Shown here piece after piece: positions 43,341 through 53,775 of a stretch of 64,000 bases of DNA. Position numbers and translations under genes: made by a program. Position 1 is the stretch's first letter. Each line of letters begins with the position of its first letter. The notes under the pieces are model-generated. The model searched no databases, had not been told where the DNA came from, and saw only the letters and a program-made list of their open reading frames with translations. Source of the DNA: Curvibacter sp. (GTDB taxonomy: Bacteria > Pseudomonadota > Gammaproteobacteria > Burkholderiales > Burkholderiaceae_C); contig JADCGR010000033.1 in the NCBI GenBank assembly GCA_020248905.1, positions 16,700 through 80,699 on the forward strand. Direction: 5' to 3'.

Positions 43341-44398
43341 CGTGCCAGCTCCTCGCAGGCGGCCACCACCTCGGCGGTGGCATCGGTCTTGGCCAGCTGC
43401 TGCGCGCGTTGTGCCCAGCGCAGCAACGTGCCGCGGTCTGTGGTCTGCAGCAGCCCGGCCAGTTGCTCCGGGCTCATGTTCTTCTGAGGCAGGAGCAGGC
43501 CCGCGCCCTGGTCCACCAAGAAGCGGGCGTTGGCGGTCTGGTGGTCGTCCACGGCCGCCGGCAAGGGCACGAAGACGGCTGCAGCACCCACAGCGGCGAT
43601 TTCGGTCACGGTGCTGGCACCCGCGCGGCAGACGACGAGGTCGGCCTTGGCAAACGCGCAGGCCGTATCCTCAATGAAGGGTAGCAGCTCAGCCTGTACG
43701 CCTGCGGCGGCGTAGCTGGCGCGCAAAGCGTCAATCTGTGCCGCGCCGCTTTGGTGGGTGACCTGCGGGCGCTGTGCCTGCGGGATCAGGGCCAACGCGC
43801 GCGGCACTGCATCATTGAGCGCGCGAGCTCCGAGGCTGCCGCCGATCACAAGGATTTTCAGCGGCCCGCTGCGGCCCGCGAAGCGCTGCGCTGGCGCCCC
43901 CTGCTGCAGGAAGGCCGCGCGCAGGGGATTACCGACCCAGCGCGCCTGTTTCATGGCTTCGGGAAATGCGGTGAACACCCGATCGGCCACCACAGCCAGC
44001 ACCTTGTTGGTCATGCCCGCCACCGAGTTCTGCTCGTGCAGCACCAGGGGCTTGCCCAGCAGCACGCCCATCATGCCGGCCGGGAAGGTGATGTAGCCGC
44101 CCAGGCCTACGATGACATCGGGCCGCACCCGCCGGATCACCGATATGCTCTGCGCGAAGGCCTTAAGCAGGCGCAAGGGCAGCAGCGCCAGCGTGAGCGG
44201 GCCCTTGCCACGCACGCCGCCAAAGTCGATGCTTTCGAAAGCGAAACCGCGCGGTGGCACCAGCTGACCCTCCATGTTCGAGGCGTTGCCTAGCCAGTGC
44301 ACCCGCCAGCCCTTTTCGCGCAGAGCCTCAGCTACGGCCAACCCGGGGAAGATGTGCCCCCCCGTGCCGCCTGCCATGATCAATGCGCACTTGCTCAT
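43337..44398 (-). CDS. murG: Lipid II-forming GlcNAc transferase
   Basis: A 353-residue GT28 enzyme adding GlcNAc to lipid I. N-terminal [20 protein letters not shown], then [51 protein letters not shown] and the UDP-GlcNAc region [25 protein letters not shown] (in part). The ATG at 44398 (MSKCALIM) is preceded by GGAGGTCGGGC. The 27 bp holding that ribosome site and start occur again 86 bp upstream at the ftsW stop. Confidence 0.96.
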   Translation of the reverse strand: MSKCALIMAGGTGGHIFPGLAVAEALREKGWRVHWLGNASNMEGQLVPPRGFAFESIDFGGVRGKGPLTLALLPLRLLKAFAQSISVIRRVRPDVIVGLGGYITFPAGMMGVLLGKPLVLHEQNSVAGMTNKVLAVVADRVFTAFPEAMKQARWVGNPLRAAFLQQGAPAQRFAGRSGPLKILVIGGSLGARALNDAVPRALALIPQAQRPQVTHQSGAAQIDALRASYAAAGVQAELLPFIEDTACAFAKADLVVCRAGASTVTEIAAVGAAAVFVPLPAAVDDHQTANARFLVDQGAGLLLPQKNMSPEQLAGLLQTTDRGTLLRWAQRAQQLAKTDATAEVVAACEELAR

Positions 44399-44419
44399 GC
44401 CCGACCTCCGTGCATGAGC
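44393..44419 (-). repeat. 27-bp direct repeat at the murG start
   Basis: An exact copy of 44479-44505. Read on the minus strand it contains GGAGGT, the ATG of murG, and 7-bp complementary ends (GCTCATG/CATGAGC), so each copy can form a hairpin with the ribosome site in the loop. Confidence 0.9.
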
Positions 44420-44484
44420 CATGGCGGGTGCCGCACCACGCAGCGCTGCGCGCTGTGCCAGTTTTGGTGAAACAGACAGCTCAT
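44395..44484 (-). CDS. Mini-ORF between ftsW and murG
   Basis: A 29-codon ORF (begins [13 protein letters not shown]) whose ATG overlaps the ftsW stop and whose TGA overlaps the murG ATG, ATGA at both ends. It exists because the ftsW/murG junction is duplicated; its last seven residues LMHGGRA equal the last seven of FtsW. It keeps translation continuous from ftsW into murG. Whether the peptide matters is unknown. Confidence 0.45.
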   Translation of the reverse strand: MSCLFHQNWHSAQRCVVRHPPWLMHGGRA

Positions 44485-44514
44485 GCCCGACCTCCGTGCA
44501 TGAGCTGTCTGTTT
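44470..44514. repeat. Perfect 16-bp inverted repeat at the ftsW 3' end
   Basis: AAACAGACAGCTCATG (44470-44485) and CATGAGCTGTCTGTTT (44499-44514) are exact complements around a 13-nt loop. The structure spans the ftsW stop codon and the mini-ORF start, with GGAGGT in the loop of the transcript. It overlaps the second copy of the 27-bp repeat (44479-44505). Confidence 0.85.
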
Positions 44515-45731
44515 TCGTAGTCAATCCGCAGCACGATGGCCACAGCGACCATATTCATAAGGATTGCCGAGCCGCCATAGCTCATGAAGGGCAGGGTCAG
44601 GCCCTTGGTGGGCAAGGCGCCCAGGTTCACGCCCATGTTGATGAAGGCCTGGAGGCCGATCCACACGCCCACGCCCTGGGCCACCAGGCCGGCAAAGACG
44701 CGGTCGAGTGCGATGGCCTGGCGGCCGATGTGCATGACGCGACGGGTGAGCCAAAGGAACATACCGAGTACGCACAGCACGCCCACCAGCCCGAACTCCT
44801 CGCCAATAACGGCCAGAAGGAAGTCGGTGTGCGCCTCGGGCAGCCAGTGGAGTTTCTCGACGCTGCCGCCAAGACCTACGCCGAAAATCTGGCCGCGCCC
44901 AAAGGCGATCAGCGAGTGCGAGAGCTGGTATCCCTTGCCCAGCGCGTGCTTCTCGTCCCAGGGGTCGAGGTAGGCGAAGATACGTTCGCGTCGCCATTCG
45001 CTGAGCGCGATCATGAGCACGAAGGCCACGAGCAGCACCGCAGCGATGAGGAGGAACATGCGCGCGTTGACGCCGCCCAGAAAGAGGATGCCCATGGCGA
45101 TCACGGCGATCACCATAAAGGCGCCCATGTCAGGCTCGGCCAAAAGAAGCACGCCGATGAGGGCTACCGCCGCGCCCATGGGTGCAACTGCGCGGAAGAA
45201 ATGCTCCTTCACATCCATCTTGCGCACCATGTAGTCGGCCGCGTAGAGCAACACCGCCAGCTTGGCCAGCTCCGAGGGCTGGAAGTTCGTGATCCCCAGC
45301 GAGATCCAGCGCCGCGCGCCATTCACACCCTTGCCCACGCCGGGGATGAGCACCACCACCAGCAGCACCAGCGCGGCCAGCAGCAGCCAGGGAGCGAGCT
45401 TTTCCCACTTGGCCATGGGAATCTGGAACGCGATCAGCGCCACGACGAAAGCCACCGCCAGCGAGAACAGGTGCCGCGTCAGGAAGTGCGTATGCGCGTA
45501 GCGGGAGAAGCGGGGATTGTCGGGCAAGGCAATGGACGCCGAGTACACCATCACCAGCCCCCAGGCCAGCAGCGCCAAAACGACCCACAGCAGCGCGTGA
45601 TCGAAGTCGGACAGGCGCACGGGCTGGCTGCCGCTGCGCCCGTAGCCATGCGGACCCAGGCGTACCGGCAGGGCATCGCCCGCCGGTACGCCGCCGAACC
45701 AGCCCCGCATGCGCTGCATGACCGCAATCAT
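44481..45731 (-). CDS. ftsW: Septal SEDS peptidoglycan polymerase FtsW
   Basis: A 416-residue SEDS protein that polymerises septal peptidoglycan with FtsI. About ten helices; signatures [25 protein letters not shown] (in part), [35 protein letters not shown] (in part), [20 protein letters not shown] and [19 protein letters not shown]. The ATG at 45731 overlaps the murD stop (ATGA). Its tail ([11 protein letters not shown]) lies in the duplicated junction. Confidence 0.95.
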   Translation of the reverse strand: MIAVMQRMRGWFGGVPAGDALPVRLGPHGYGRSGSQPVRLSDFDHALLWVVLALLAWGLVMVYSASIALPDNPRFSRYAHTHFLTRHLFSLAVAFVVALIAFQIPMAKWEKLAPWLLLAALVLLVVVLIPGVGKGVNGARRWISLGITNFQPSELAKLAVLLYAADYMVRKMDVKEHFFRAVAPMGAAVALIGVLLLAEPDMGAFMVIAVIAMGILFLGGVNARMFLLIAAVLLVAFVLMIALSEWRRERIFAYLDPWDEKHALGKGYQLSHSLIAFGRGQIFGVGLGGSVEKLHWLPEAHTDFLLAVIGEEFGLVGVLCVLGMFLWLTRRVMHIGRQAIALDRVFAGLVAQGVGVWIGLQAFINMGVNLGALPTKGLTLPFMSYGGSAILMNMVAVAIVLRIDYENRQLMHGGRA

Positions 45732-47548
45732 GCCAGCCCCCCCTGCGTCGACAGGGACTGCACGGTATCCACGAAGACCTGCGCGCGGTGCTCGTAGTCC
45801 CTGAACATGTCGAAACTCGCACACGCCGGCGACAGGAGCACGGCGTCTCCTGGCTGGGCTCGGCTTTGCGCCAGGTGCACGGCCTCGGGCAGACTGGTAG
45901 CCTCGAGTAAAGGCACGCCCGTGCCCTGAACGACGGCTCGGATGGCGGGGGCGTCGCGTCCGATCAGCAACACGGCGCGTGCGTAGCGCTGCACGGGGCC
46001 AAACAAGGGCGTGAAGTCCTGGCCCTTGCCTTCGCCGCCCAGGATCACCACCACGCGGCGGTCTGCCCCTAGGCCGTTAAGAGCAGCGGCGGTGGCCCCG
46101 ACATTGGTGCCCTTGCTGTCATCGAAGTACTCCACCTCGTCCACGATGGCGACCGGCTCTACACGGTGCGGCTCACCCCGGTATTCGCGCAGTCCGTAGA
46201 GCATGGGCGCCAGCGGACAGCCTGCGGCCTGCGCCAGGGCCAGCGCAGCCAGCGCATTGGTGGCGTTGTGGCGTCCACGGATGCGCAGCGCGTCGGCCGG
46301 CATGAGGCGCTGGATGAACAGTTCCTCGTCTTCACCCTTTTTTCGCTTCTGTGTTTCGTCGGCCTCCTGCGCACGTACCAGCCAGGCCATGCCATTGACG
46401 ATCTCGATACCAAAGTCACCCGGACGTTGCGGCATGTCGGCGCCGAAGGTCACATGCTCGCGGTACCTCGGTTTTTGCAGCCTGGCCCGTACGGGCTCGG
46501 GCAGCAAGGCCATGACGGCCGCATCCTCGCGGTTGAGGACGATGAGCCCTTCGCTGCCGAAGATGCGCGCCTTGGCCGCGCCATAGGCCGCCATATCGCC
46601 GTGCCAGTCCAGATGGTCTTGTGTGAGATTGAGCAGCACCGACGCCGTGGGTTCGAAGCCTTTTACGCCATCGAGCTGGAAGCTCGACAGTTCCAGCACC
46701 CAGACCTCGGGCAGGTCATCGGCCTGCAGCCGCAGCGTCAATACGTCCAGCAGATTGGGGCCGATGTTGCCAGCCACGGCGACGCGCTTACCCGCCAGCT
46801 CGACGAGCTGGCCGGTCAGCGCCGTGGTCGTGGTCTTGCCATTGGTTCCCGTCACCGCGAGCACCTTGGGCACGTAAGCGCGCGCGGTCTGAAGTTCGCG
46901 CAGGGCTGCGGCAAAGAGATCCAGCTCGCCGCCCACCCACAAGCCCATGGCCTGCGCGGCCTGCCAGACCGGCGCGACCACGGCAGGCGCGAGGCCCGGG
47001 CTGCGGAAGACGGCGCGGATATCAGTTCCCTCGACCAGACCGGCCTCAAAGACACCCGCACGAAAGCTCACCTGCGGCAGCTCGGCCTTCAGCGTCGCGA
47101 TCTGGGGCGGCGACTCGCGCGTGTCCGCCACCGTCACGCGTGCGCCCTCGCGTGCACACCAGCGCGCCATGGCCAGTCCCGAAGCACCCAGCCCCAGCAC
47201 CAGCACGTGCTGGCCCTGCAGACGGGACACGGGCGCCGCGTTCATCGACTCGACGCTCGCGGAAGTGTCGGCAGGCAGGGCCTCGGGCGGGGCGGCCTCC
47301 ATCTCGGACAAGGCGTCAGCTGCCGGAGCAGTCTCTGGCGTTGCCACATCGGCAAACAGTTGGGCGACGAAGGCCCGGGCGTCCTCAGCAGCAGTCAGGG
47401 TCTCGGGCAGCGCCCGCCTGGCCGGCTTGCCGGCGGGGGCTACGGGCGCCACATCGGACGGCCGCGCATCCGGCAAGGACACCGGAGCCGCCAGACCCTG
47501 AGACGGCAGCGGCCGGGGCAGATCGTTGGGTATCTCGTTTTCGTTCAT
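45728..47548 (-). CDS. murD: UDP-MurNAc-L-Ala--D-Glu ligase with an N-terminal extension
   Basis: A 606-residue protein, well above the usual 440-500. The Mur ligase proper starts near residue 108 ([21 protein letters not shown]), with the ATP loop [46 protein letters not shown] and [15 protein letters not shown]. Before it is an Ala/Pro/Glu-rich extension without predicted fold. The ATG at 47548 overlaps the mraY stop, so coupling supports the long form; an internal ATG at 47245 would give a normal-sized enzyme. Also a short charged insert ([14 protein letters not shown]) is present in the central domain. Confidence 0.93.
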   Translation of the reverse strand: MNENEIPNDLPRPLPSQGLAAPVSLPDARPSDVAPVAPAGKPARRALPETLTAAEDARAFVAQLFADVATPETAPAADALSEMEAAPPEALPADTSASVESMNAAPVSRLQGQHVLVLGLGASGLAMARWCAREGARVTVADTRESPPQIATLKAELPQVSFRAGVFEAGLVEGTDIRAVFRSPGLAPAVVAPVWQAAQAMGLWVGGELDLFAAALRELQTARAYVPKVLAVTGTNGKTTTTALTGQLVELAGKRVAVAGNIGPNLLDVLTLRLQADDLPEVWVLELSSFQLDGVKGFEPTASVLLNLTQDHLDWHGDMAAYGAAKARIFGSEGLIVLNREDAAVMALLPEPVRARLQKPRYREHVTFGADMPQRPGDFGIEIVNGMAWLVRAQEADETQKRKKGEDEELFIQRLMPADALRIRGRHNATNALAALALAQAAGCPLAPMLYGLREYRGEPHRVEPVAIVDEVEYFDDSKGTNVGATAAALNGLGADRRVVVILGGEGKGQDFTPLFGPVQRYARAVLLIGRDAPAIRAVVQGTGVPLLEATSLPEAVHLAQSRAQPGDAVLLSPACASFDMFRDYEHRAQVFVDTVQSLSTQGGLA

Positions 47549-48723
47549 CGCAGTTTCAGGGTCGACAGGCCAACGAGGCATAGCAGCATCGTGATGATCC
47601 AGAAGCGCACGACCACCTGGGTCTCCTTCCAGCCGCTCTTCTCGAAGTGGTGGTGCAGCGGGGCCATCTTGAAGAGGCGTCGGCCATCCCCGTGTTTGCG
47701 CTTGGTGTACTTGAACCAAGTGACCTGGAGCATCACGCTGAGCGCCTCGGCCACGAAGATGCCGCCCATGATGGCCAGCACGATCTCCTGCCGGACGATC
47801 ACCGCAATCGTGCCCAGAGCGCCCCCCAGGGCCAGCGCGCCCACATCCCCCATGAAGACCTGGGCAGGATGGGTGTTGAACCAGAGGAAGGCCAGGCCCG
47901 CGCCGGCCATGGCGGCGCAGAAGATCAGCACCTCGCCCGCGCCCGGGATGTGCGGGAAGAACAGGTACCTGGAGAACACGGCGCTGCCGCTGACGTAGGC
48001 GAACACGCCAAGCGCCGAGCCCACCATAACGACCGGCATGATGGCTAGGCCGTCGAGGCCGTCGGTCAGGTTCACCGCATTGCTTGATCCGACGATGACC
48101 AGATAGGTCAGCACCACGAAGCCAATGACGCCCAGCGGATAGCTGACCTCCTTGAAGAAAGGAAGCAGCAGGCCGGACTTCTCCGGCAACTCGATCGAGA
48201 ACCCCGACCGAGCCCAGTTCATGAAAAGCTCCCACACGCCCTGGTTGCTGCTGCCCGAAATCGCGAAGACGAGATAGAAGGCGGCAATCAGCCCGACCAC
48301 CGACTGCCAGAAATATTTTTCGCGCGACCGCATGCCCTGCGGGTCCTTGCGGACCACCTTGCGCCAGTCGTCGGCCCATCCGATCGCGCCAAATCCGAGT
48401 GTGACCATCAACACCACCCACACGAAGCGGTTGGAGAGGTCGAACCACAGCAGGGTTGAGACACCGATGGCCAGCAGGATCAGCACACCGCCCATGGTGG
48501 GCGTGCCACTCTTGGACAGTTGTGCCTGCATGCCCAGGTCGCGTATCGGCTGGCCGATCTTGAGCTCGGCCAGCCGGCGGATGACATACGGTCCCGCGAG
48601 CAGGCCGATGAGCAGGGCCGTGAGCGCGGCCATGACGGCGCGGAAGGTCAGGTACTGGAAGACGCGGAAGAAGCCGAACTCAGGCGAGAGGGTCTGGAGC
48701 CACTGGGCCAGGCTAAGCAGCAT
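47545..48723 (-). CDS. mraY: Phospho-MurNAc-pentapeptide translocase MraY
   Basis: A 392-residue polytopic enzyme making lipid I on undecaprenyl phosphate. Signatures: [23 protein letters not shown] (in part), [14 protein letters not shown] with the catalytic aspartates, [19 protein letters not shown] and [25 protein letters not shown] (in part). Ten membrane helices. It overlaps the end of murF by 11 bp. Confidence 0.96.
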   Translation of the reverse strand: MLLSLAQWLQTLSPEFGFFRVFQYLTFRAVMAALTALLIGLLAGPYVIRRLAELKIGQPIRDLGMQAQLSKSGTPTMGGVLILLAIGVSTLLWFDLSNRFVWVVLMVTLGFGAIGWADDWRKVVRKDPQGMRSREKYFWQSVVGLIAAFYLVFAISGSSNQGVWELFMNWARSGFSIELPEKSGLLLPFFKEVSYPLGVIGFVVLTYLVIVGSSNAVNLTDGLDGLAIMPVVMVGSALGVFAYVSGSAVFSRYLFFPHIPGAGEVLIFCAAMAGAGLAFLWFNTHPAQVFMGDVGALALGGALGTIAVIVRQEIVLAIMGGIFVAEALSVMLQVTWFKYTKRKHGDGRRLFKMAPLHHHFEKSGWKETQVVVRFWIITMLLCLVGLSTLKLR

Positions 48724-50137
48724 GGTGTTCTTCCTTATTCTGTTTGGCCTGGGCGCTGACGGCCCGCACCACGCGCTCCATGCGCATGAAACGCGAGCCT
48801 TTGACCAGCACGCTGCTCAGGCTTGGCAGGGCTTGCAGTACGGCCGTATTGAGCGCATCCATATCCTGGAAGTGACGCGCCCCGGGGAACTGGGCAGCGC
48901 CGTGCACGGTCTGCTCGCCCAGCGTGTAGAGCCCATCGATGCCGCGCTCTCGCGCATAAGCAGCTACTTCGGAGTGGAAACGCGGGCCTTCGTTGCCGAC
49001 CTCACCCATGTCACCGAGTACCAGCAGGCGCGGCCCGGGCAGGCCGGCCAGCACGTCGATCGCCGCGCGCACGGAATCGGGGTTGGCGTTGTAGCTGTCG
49101 TCCACCAGGGTCAGGGCACGACCGTCGAGCTGCAGCGCCAGCGCCCGCGAACGCCCCTTGACCGGCTCGAACGCTTCCAGGCCCTGCGCGATGCTGGCCA
49201 GTGGCACCCCTACAGCCAGCGCGCAGGCCGTGGCGGCCAGCGAGTTCTTGACGTTATGCAATCCTGCCACGCGCAGCAGGTAAGCCAGCGGGCCGGCGGG
49301 GGTGTGGGCGCAGACCTGCCAGCCCTCGCCCATCCAAAGCGCAGAGGCACACGTCACGTCGGCGGCCGAGGCATCGTCGGCAATAGCGAAACTGAGCTGG
49401 GCGCGGGCGCCGGCCAGTTCGCGCCAGAGGGTGGTGTAAGGGTCGTTAGCCGGGAAGACTGCCGTGCCGCGTTCGCCCAGCGCCTCAATAACCGAGCCGT
49501 TTTCCCGCGCCACGGCCTCGACGGTGGCCATGAACTCCAGGTGCTCGCGCTGCGCGTTGTTGACCAGCGCCACAGTGGGCTGGGCGATGGCCGCAAGCTG
49601 TGCGATCTCGCCCGGGTGGTTCATGCCCAGCTCCACCACGGCCAGTTCGTGCTGGGCCCTCAGGCGCAGCAGGGTCAGCGGCACGCCGATGTCGTTGTTG
49701 AAATTTCCCTCGGTGGCCAGCGTCACCTGCGGCTTGAAGGCCCGCAGGATGGCCGCCGTCATCTGCGTGACCGTGGTCTTTCCATTGCTGCCGGTGACCG
49801 CGATCAGCGACAGCCTGTACTGCGCGCGCCACCCACGGGCCAGCTGGCCGAGGCCGGCCTTGCTGTCGGAAACGACCAGGCCGCTGAGACCCGAGGCGCG
49901 CAGCGCACCCTCGTCGCTGCACAGCGCAGCCACAGCGCCGGCCTGCCGGGCCTGGGCCAGGAAGCTGTTGGCGTCAAAGCGCTCGCCTTTTAGCGCCACG
50001 AAAAGATCGCCCGGCTGCAGGGTGCGAGTGTCACTGTGAACGCGTTGCACACCGACGAGACCATCACCCAAAAGGCGCGCGCCCGCCAGCCATGGCAAGG
50101 CCTGCTTCAGGTTGAACATGATGCTGTGGCCGCTCAT
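48713..50137 (-). CDS. murF: UDP-MurNAc-tripeptide--D-Ala-D-Ala ligase
   Basis: A 474-residue Mur ligase that adds D-Ala-D-Ala. Signatures: [19 protein letters not shown], the ATP loop [69 protein letters not shown] and [15 protein letters not shown]. Start at 50137 overlaps the murE stop; an internal ATG (MFNLKQAL) is six codons downstream. Confidence 0.95.
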   Translation of the reverse strand: MSGHSIMFNLKQALPWLAGARLLGDGLVGVQRVHSDTRTLQPGDLFVALKGERFDANSFLAQARQAGAVAALCSDEGALRASGLSGLVVSDSKAGLGQLARGWRAQYRLSLIAVTGSNGKTTVTQMTAAILRAFKPQVTLATEGNFNNDIGVPLTLLRLRAQHELAVVELGMNHPGEIAQLAAIAQPTVALVNNAQREHLEFMATVEAVARENGSVIEALGERGTAVFPANDPYTTLWRELAGARAQLSFAIADDASAADVTCASALWMGEGWQVCAHTPAGPLAYLLRVAGLHNVKNSLAATACALAVGVPLASIAQGLEAFEPVKGRSRALALQLDGRALTLVDDSYNANPDSVRAAIDVLAGLPGPRLLVLGDMGEVGNEGPRFHSEVAAYARERGIDGLYTLGEQTVHGAAQFPGARHFQDMDALNTAVLQALPSLSSVLVKGSRFMRMERVVRAVSAQAKQNKEEHHAA

Positions 50138-51645
50138 GCAGGCGCTCCCGTGCGGCGCGCACGCAGGGCCAGTCCCACGTGCTCTCGATCTGAGAAAGCC
50201 GTGCGCACCCCTGCCGTCTCCTGGTAATCCTCGTGCCCCTTACCGGCTACCAGCACAACGTCGCGCGCATCGGCCTGGGTCAGCGCCTGGGCTATGGCGA
50301 GCGCGCGGTCGGCCTGCAGCGCCGCGTGCGGCGCGCCGGTATGGATCTGCGCGAGAATGTGGATTGGTTCCTCGCTGCGCGGGTTGTCACTGGTCAGCAC
50401 AACGCGGTCCGCCTGCGCTGCAGCGGCTGCGCCCATGAGCGGACGCTTGTGCGGATCGCGGTCGCCACCGCAGCCAAACACGCACCAGAGCTGACCGCCA
50501 CGCTGAGCGGCCAGCGGGCGCAGTGTCCGCAAGGCCTGCGTCAGGGCATCGGGTGTGTGCGCATAGTCGACGACCGCCAGCGGAAGTCCGTCACCGCCCT
50601 GGAACTCCATGCGGCCGGGTACGGGGTGCAGGGCATGGCAGGCAAGCACGGCGTCGACCAGGGACACGCCCAGGCTGCGAAGCGTGGCCAGCACGCCCAG
50701 CAGATTGCTGACGTTGTATTCGCCCAGCACCTGTGCGCTCAGGGGTACGCAGAGATCGCCCTCGCAGACGCGCAGCTGCACACCCCATGGTCCCATGTGC
50801 AGGTCACGGGCGATGAGGCGTGCACCCGTCTCGCTGCGCAGCGAGACGGTCCAGACATCCAGGGCGCGGCCCGCCAGCGTGGCGGCCAGCGCGACACCCC
50901 TGGGGTCATCGACGTTCACCACGGCTGCCTGCAGGCCCGGCCAGTCAAACAGCTCGGCCTTGGCCGACCAGTAGGCCTCCATGCTGCCGTGGTAGTCGAG
51001 ATGGTCCTGGGTGAAGTTGGTGAAAACGGCGGTCCGGATGCGCGTGCCGTCCAGACGGTGCTCGGCAATGCCGATGGACGAGGCCTCGATGGCGCAGGCC
51101 ACCAGACCTTCGTCGACAAAACGGCGCAGTGTCTGCTGCAGCAGGACGGGGTCGGGCGTGGTCAGGCCCGTGTGGACGATGGTGGTATCGGCAGCGGCAC
51201 CCGGAATGGGCACACGGCCAATGCCCAGGGTGCCGATCAGTCCGCAGGGCGCAGGTGGCCGCAGGGCCTGCAGGGCCTGCGCGAGCCACCAGCTGGTGGA
51301 GGTCTTGCCATTGGTGCCCGTGACTGCGAGCACCTCTATGTGTTGTGAGGGCAGCTCATAGTACGCCGCGGCAATCGGGCCGCTGGCGGACTTCAGGCCC
51401 GTATAGGCGGCAACGCGTTCGTCGCCGACATCCATCGCTTCGGCTCCGGCCTGCTCAACGAGGCAGGCCACCGCACCTTGCGACAGGGCCGCAGGCACAA
51501 AGGTGCGCCCATCGAGGGCAGCGCCAGGCCAGGCGATGAAGGCGTCGCCCGGGCCGACCTTGCGGCTGTCCGTCTGCAACGTGCCGCGCACACGCGCGCG
51601 CAGCCAGGCAGCCGCCTGGTCCGGTTGGTGCAGCTGCCGCATCAC
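50134..51645 (-). CDS. murE: UDP-MurNAc-L-Ala-D-Glu--meso-DAP ligase
   Basis: A 503-residue Mur ligase. Signatures: TDSRKVGPGDAFIAWPG, the ATP loop [57 protein letters not shown] and VLTSDNPRSEEP, where DNPR specifies meso-diaminopimelate. The start is a GTG at 51645 or the adjacent ATG at 51642, both overlapping the ftsI stop. Confidence 0.95.
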   Translation of the reverse strand: MMRQLHQPDQAAAWLRARVRGTLQTDSRKVGPGDAFIAWPGAALDGRTFVPAALSQGAVACLVEQAGAEAMDVGDERVAAYTGLKSASGPIAAAYYELPSQHIEVLAVTGTNGKTSTSWWLAQALQALRPPAPCGLIGTLGIGRVPIPGAAADTTIVHTGLTTPDPVLLQQTLRRFVDEGLVACAIEASSIGIAEHRLDGTRIRTAVFTNFTQDHLDYHGSMEAYWSAKAELFDWPGLQAAVVNVDDPRGVALAATLAGRALDVWTVSLRSETGARLIARDLHMGPWGVQLRVCEGDLCVPLSAQVLGEYNVSNLLGVLATLRSLGVSLVDAVLACHALHPVPGRMEFQGGDGLPLAVVDYAHTPDALTQALRTLRPLAAQRGGQLWCVFGCGGDRDPHKRPLMGAAAAAQADRVVLTSDNPRSEEPIHILAQIHTGAPHAALQADRALAIAQALTQADARDVVLVAGKGHEDYQETAGVRTAFSDREHVGLALRARRTGAPA

Positions 51646-53387
51646 AGCCGCTCCTCCGCCCGGGGCGTCTGCGCGACGATGGCCGGCTTGACTTCGATAT
51701 CGGGGTGCACGCCCAGCAGGTGCAGCGTCTGCTGCACTGTCTCGCTGAACACGGGGGCGGCTACGTCGCCGCCGTAGTACTTGCCCGCATCGGGCTCGTC
51801 GATCATGACCGCGACGATGATGCGCGGGCGCACGACCGGCGCCAGGCCAACAAAGAAGCTGCGGTATTTCTTGTCGGCATAGCCCCGCCCTTCCTGCTTG
51901 CGCGCCGTGCCGGTCTTGCCGCCCACGGAATAGCCCACCGTCTGGGCCTTGGGAGCGGTACCGCCCGGACCGGCGGCGAGCTGCAGCATCTGGCGCACCG
52001 CGCGCGCGTGGCGTGCCTCCACGATGCGCACGCCCGTCACCGCCCCCTGCACCTTCTGCAAGGCGATCGGGATCATTTCGCCATCGTGCGCGAACAGGGT
52101 GTAGGCATGCGCAAGCTGCACCAAGCTCAGCGACAGGCCGTAGCCGTAGCTCATGGTCGCGTGCTCAATCGGTTTCCAGGTTTTCCAGGGGCGCAGGCGG
52201 CCGCTGACGGCGCCCGGGAAAGGCAGCTGCGGGCGCTGGCCGAAGCCGACCTGGCTGTACATCTCCCACAGCTCGCGCGGCGGCATCTGCTGCGCCAGCT
52301 TGACCATGCCGATGTTGCTGGACTTCTGCACCACTTCGTTGAGCGTTAGCACCGAGTGCGCATGGCTGTCGCTGATGGTGGAGCCACCCACCGTGAGCTT
52401 TCCGTTGCCGCTGAGCTGGATCGGCGTGTTGGGTGCCGCGATGCCCTGCTCCAGCGCGAGTGCTGCCACAAAGGGCTTGACCGTGGAGCCGGGCTCGAAT
52501 GAATCGGTCAGGGCGCGATTGCGCAGCGCCGCGTTCTTGTGCGCCTGGCGACGCGCCGGGTTGTAGCTCGGGTAGTTGGCCAGGGCCAGCAGTTCGCCTG
52601 TCTGGGCGTCGAGCACCACTACGCTGCCCGCCTGGGCCTGATGCTCCTGCACCGCCTGCTTGAGACGCTGGTAGGCGTAGAACTGGATCTTGCTGTCGAT
52701 GGACAGCTGCACGTCGCGGCCCTCGACGGGCGGCACCTGCTCGCCCACCGCCTCGACCACGCTGCCCAGCCGGTCCTTGATCACGCGGCGCAAGCCGGGC
52801 TTGCCCGCCAGCGTGCTGTTGAAGGCCAGCTCCACCCCCTCCTGCCCCTGGTCGTCGATGCTGGTGAAACCCACCAGATGGGCGGCCACCTCGCCCTCGG
52901 GGTACTGGCGCTTGTACTCCTTGCGCTGGTACACGCCCCGGATACCCAGCGCCGCAATCTGCTTGGCCACCGGCTCGTCGACCTGACGCTTGAGCCAGAC
53001 GAAGGTCTTGTCCTCGTCCTCCAGCTTGCGGTTCAGATCGGCCACGGGCATTTCGAGCAGACGCGCCAGGCGCTGCAACTGCTTCGGATCTCGGTCCACG
53101 TCTTCCGGGATGGCCCAGATGCTGGGAGCCAGCACGCTGGTGGCAAGGATCTGGCCGCTGCGATCCAGCACGCGACCCCGATTGGCCGGTAGCTCCAGCG
53201 TGCGCGCAAAACGGACCTGGCCTTGCCTCTGGAAAAAGTCGTTGGAGATGACCTGGATGTAGGCGGCGCGCCCGGCCAGCATGACAAAGCTTAGGGCCAG
53301 TACGGCCACGACAAACTTGCTGCGCCAGACGGGTGTACGGCTGGCCAATAGCGGGCTGGAGGTGTACTGGATGCTGCGGCTGCTCAC
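51642..53387 (-). CDS. ftsI: Penicillin-binding protein 3 (FtsI), septal transpeptidase
   Basis: A 581-residue class B PBP. One membrane helix (about 25-45), the non-catalytic domain beginning NRGRVLDRSGQILATSVLAPSIWA (in part), and the transpeptidase domain with the nucleophile in SFEPGSTVKPFVAALAL, the SSN motif in VVQKSSNIGMVKLA and KTGTA in GGKTGTARKQEGRGYADKKY. The GTG at 53387 has GGAGGT at 6-nt spacing. It lies 58 bp after ftsL. Confidence 0.95.
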   Translation of the reverse strand: MSSRSIQYTSSPLLASRTPVWRSKFVVAVLALSFVMLAGRAAYIQVISNDFFQRQGQVRFARTLELPANRGRVLDRSGQILATSVLAPSIWAIPEDVDRDPKQLQRLARLLEMPVADLNRKLEDEDKTFVWLKRQVDEPVAKQIAALGIRGVYQRKEYKRQYPEGEVAAHLVGFTSIDDQGQEGVELAFNSTLAGKPGLRRVIKDRLGSVVEAVGEQVPPVEGRDVQLSIDSKIQFYAYQRLKQAVQEHQAQAGSVVVLDAQTGELLALANYPSYNPARRQAHKNAALRNRALTDSFEPGSTVKPFVAALALEQGIAAPNTPIQLSGNGKLTVGGSTISDSHAHSVLTLNEVVQKSSNIGMVKLAQQMPPRELWEMYSQVGFGQRPQLPFPGAVSGRLRPWKTWKPIEHATMSYGYGLSLSLVQLAHAYTLFAHDGEMIPIALQKVQGAVTGVRIVEARHARAVRQMLQLAAGPGGTAPKAQTVGYSVGGKTGTARKQEGRGYADKKYRSFFVGLAPVVRPRIIVAVMIDEPDAGKYYGGDVAAPVFSETVQQTLHLLGVHPDIEVKPAIVAQTPRAEERL

Positions 53388-53445
53388 AGCAACACCTCCG
53401 CCCTACAGGCTGCGGTGCCATGAACCTTGGGAGCGGCCCGGCGGT

Positions 53446-53775
53446 TCATTGCAACCGCCCTCCTGAGACGCGCGGCTGCACGGTCGTGCCCTCAGGCACG
53501 CTGCCGCTGTAGGGCTGGTAGCTCACGTAATCGGTGATGGCCGGGCTGGCAGGGCGCATGCCCAGCTTGTCCTTCGCGAGCTTCTCAACACGCTGGGTCG
53601 TGGCCTGGCGGCGCTGCTCGAGTTCAAGTTGCTCACGCTCTGCCTCGATGCGACGCGATTCGCCCACGGCGCGATCAAGTTCGGCAAAGAGGCGGCGCGA
53701 CTCGTACTGCACGCTCACCAGATAGAGCGCACTGGTCAGCACAGCGAGCAGGAGCACGAGGTTGACGCGGGTCAT
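53446..53775 (-). CDS. ftsL: Cell-division protein FtsL
   Basis: A 109-residue bitopic protein with a very short cytoplasmic part, one membrane helix ([19 protein letters not shown]) and a periplasmic coiled coil ([25 protein letters not shown]). Ends with a Pro/Ser-rich tail. It forms FtsQLB with FtsQ and FtsB and activates FtsWI. Identification rests on topology and position between rsmH and ftsI. It overlaps rsmH by 4 bp. Confidence 0.9.
   Translation of the reverse strand: MTRVNLVLLLAVLTSALYLVSVQYESRRLFAELDRAVGESRRIEAEREQLELEQRRQATTQRVEKLAKDKLGMRPASPAITDYVSYQPYSGSVPEGTTVQPRVSGGRLQ

Noticed and set aside
41895..43487. 530-codon plus-strand frame opposite murC
   Set aside because: His/Arg/Gln-rich translation typical of a GC-rich antisense frame.
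46166..47998. 610-codon plus-strand frame opposite murD and mraY
   Set aside because: Antisense shadow with no domain, crossing two essential genes.
47549..48448. N-terminal 300 codons of the long frame that includes murD
   Set aside because: This part lies in another frame of mraY, which is clearly real; murD starts at 47548, overlapping the mraY stop.
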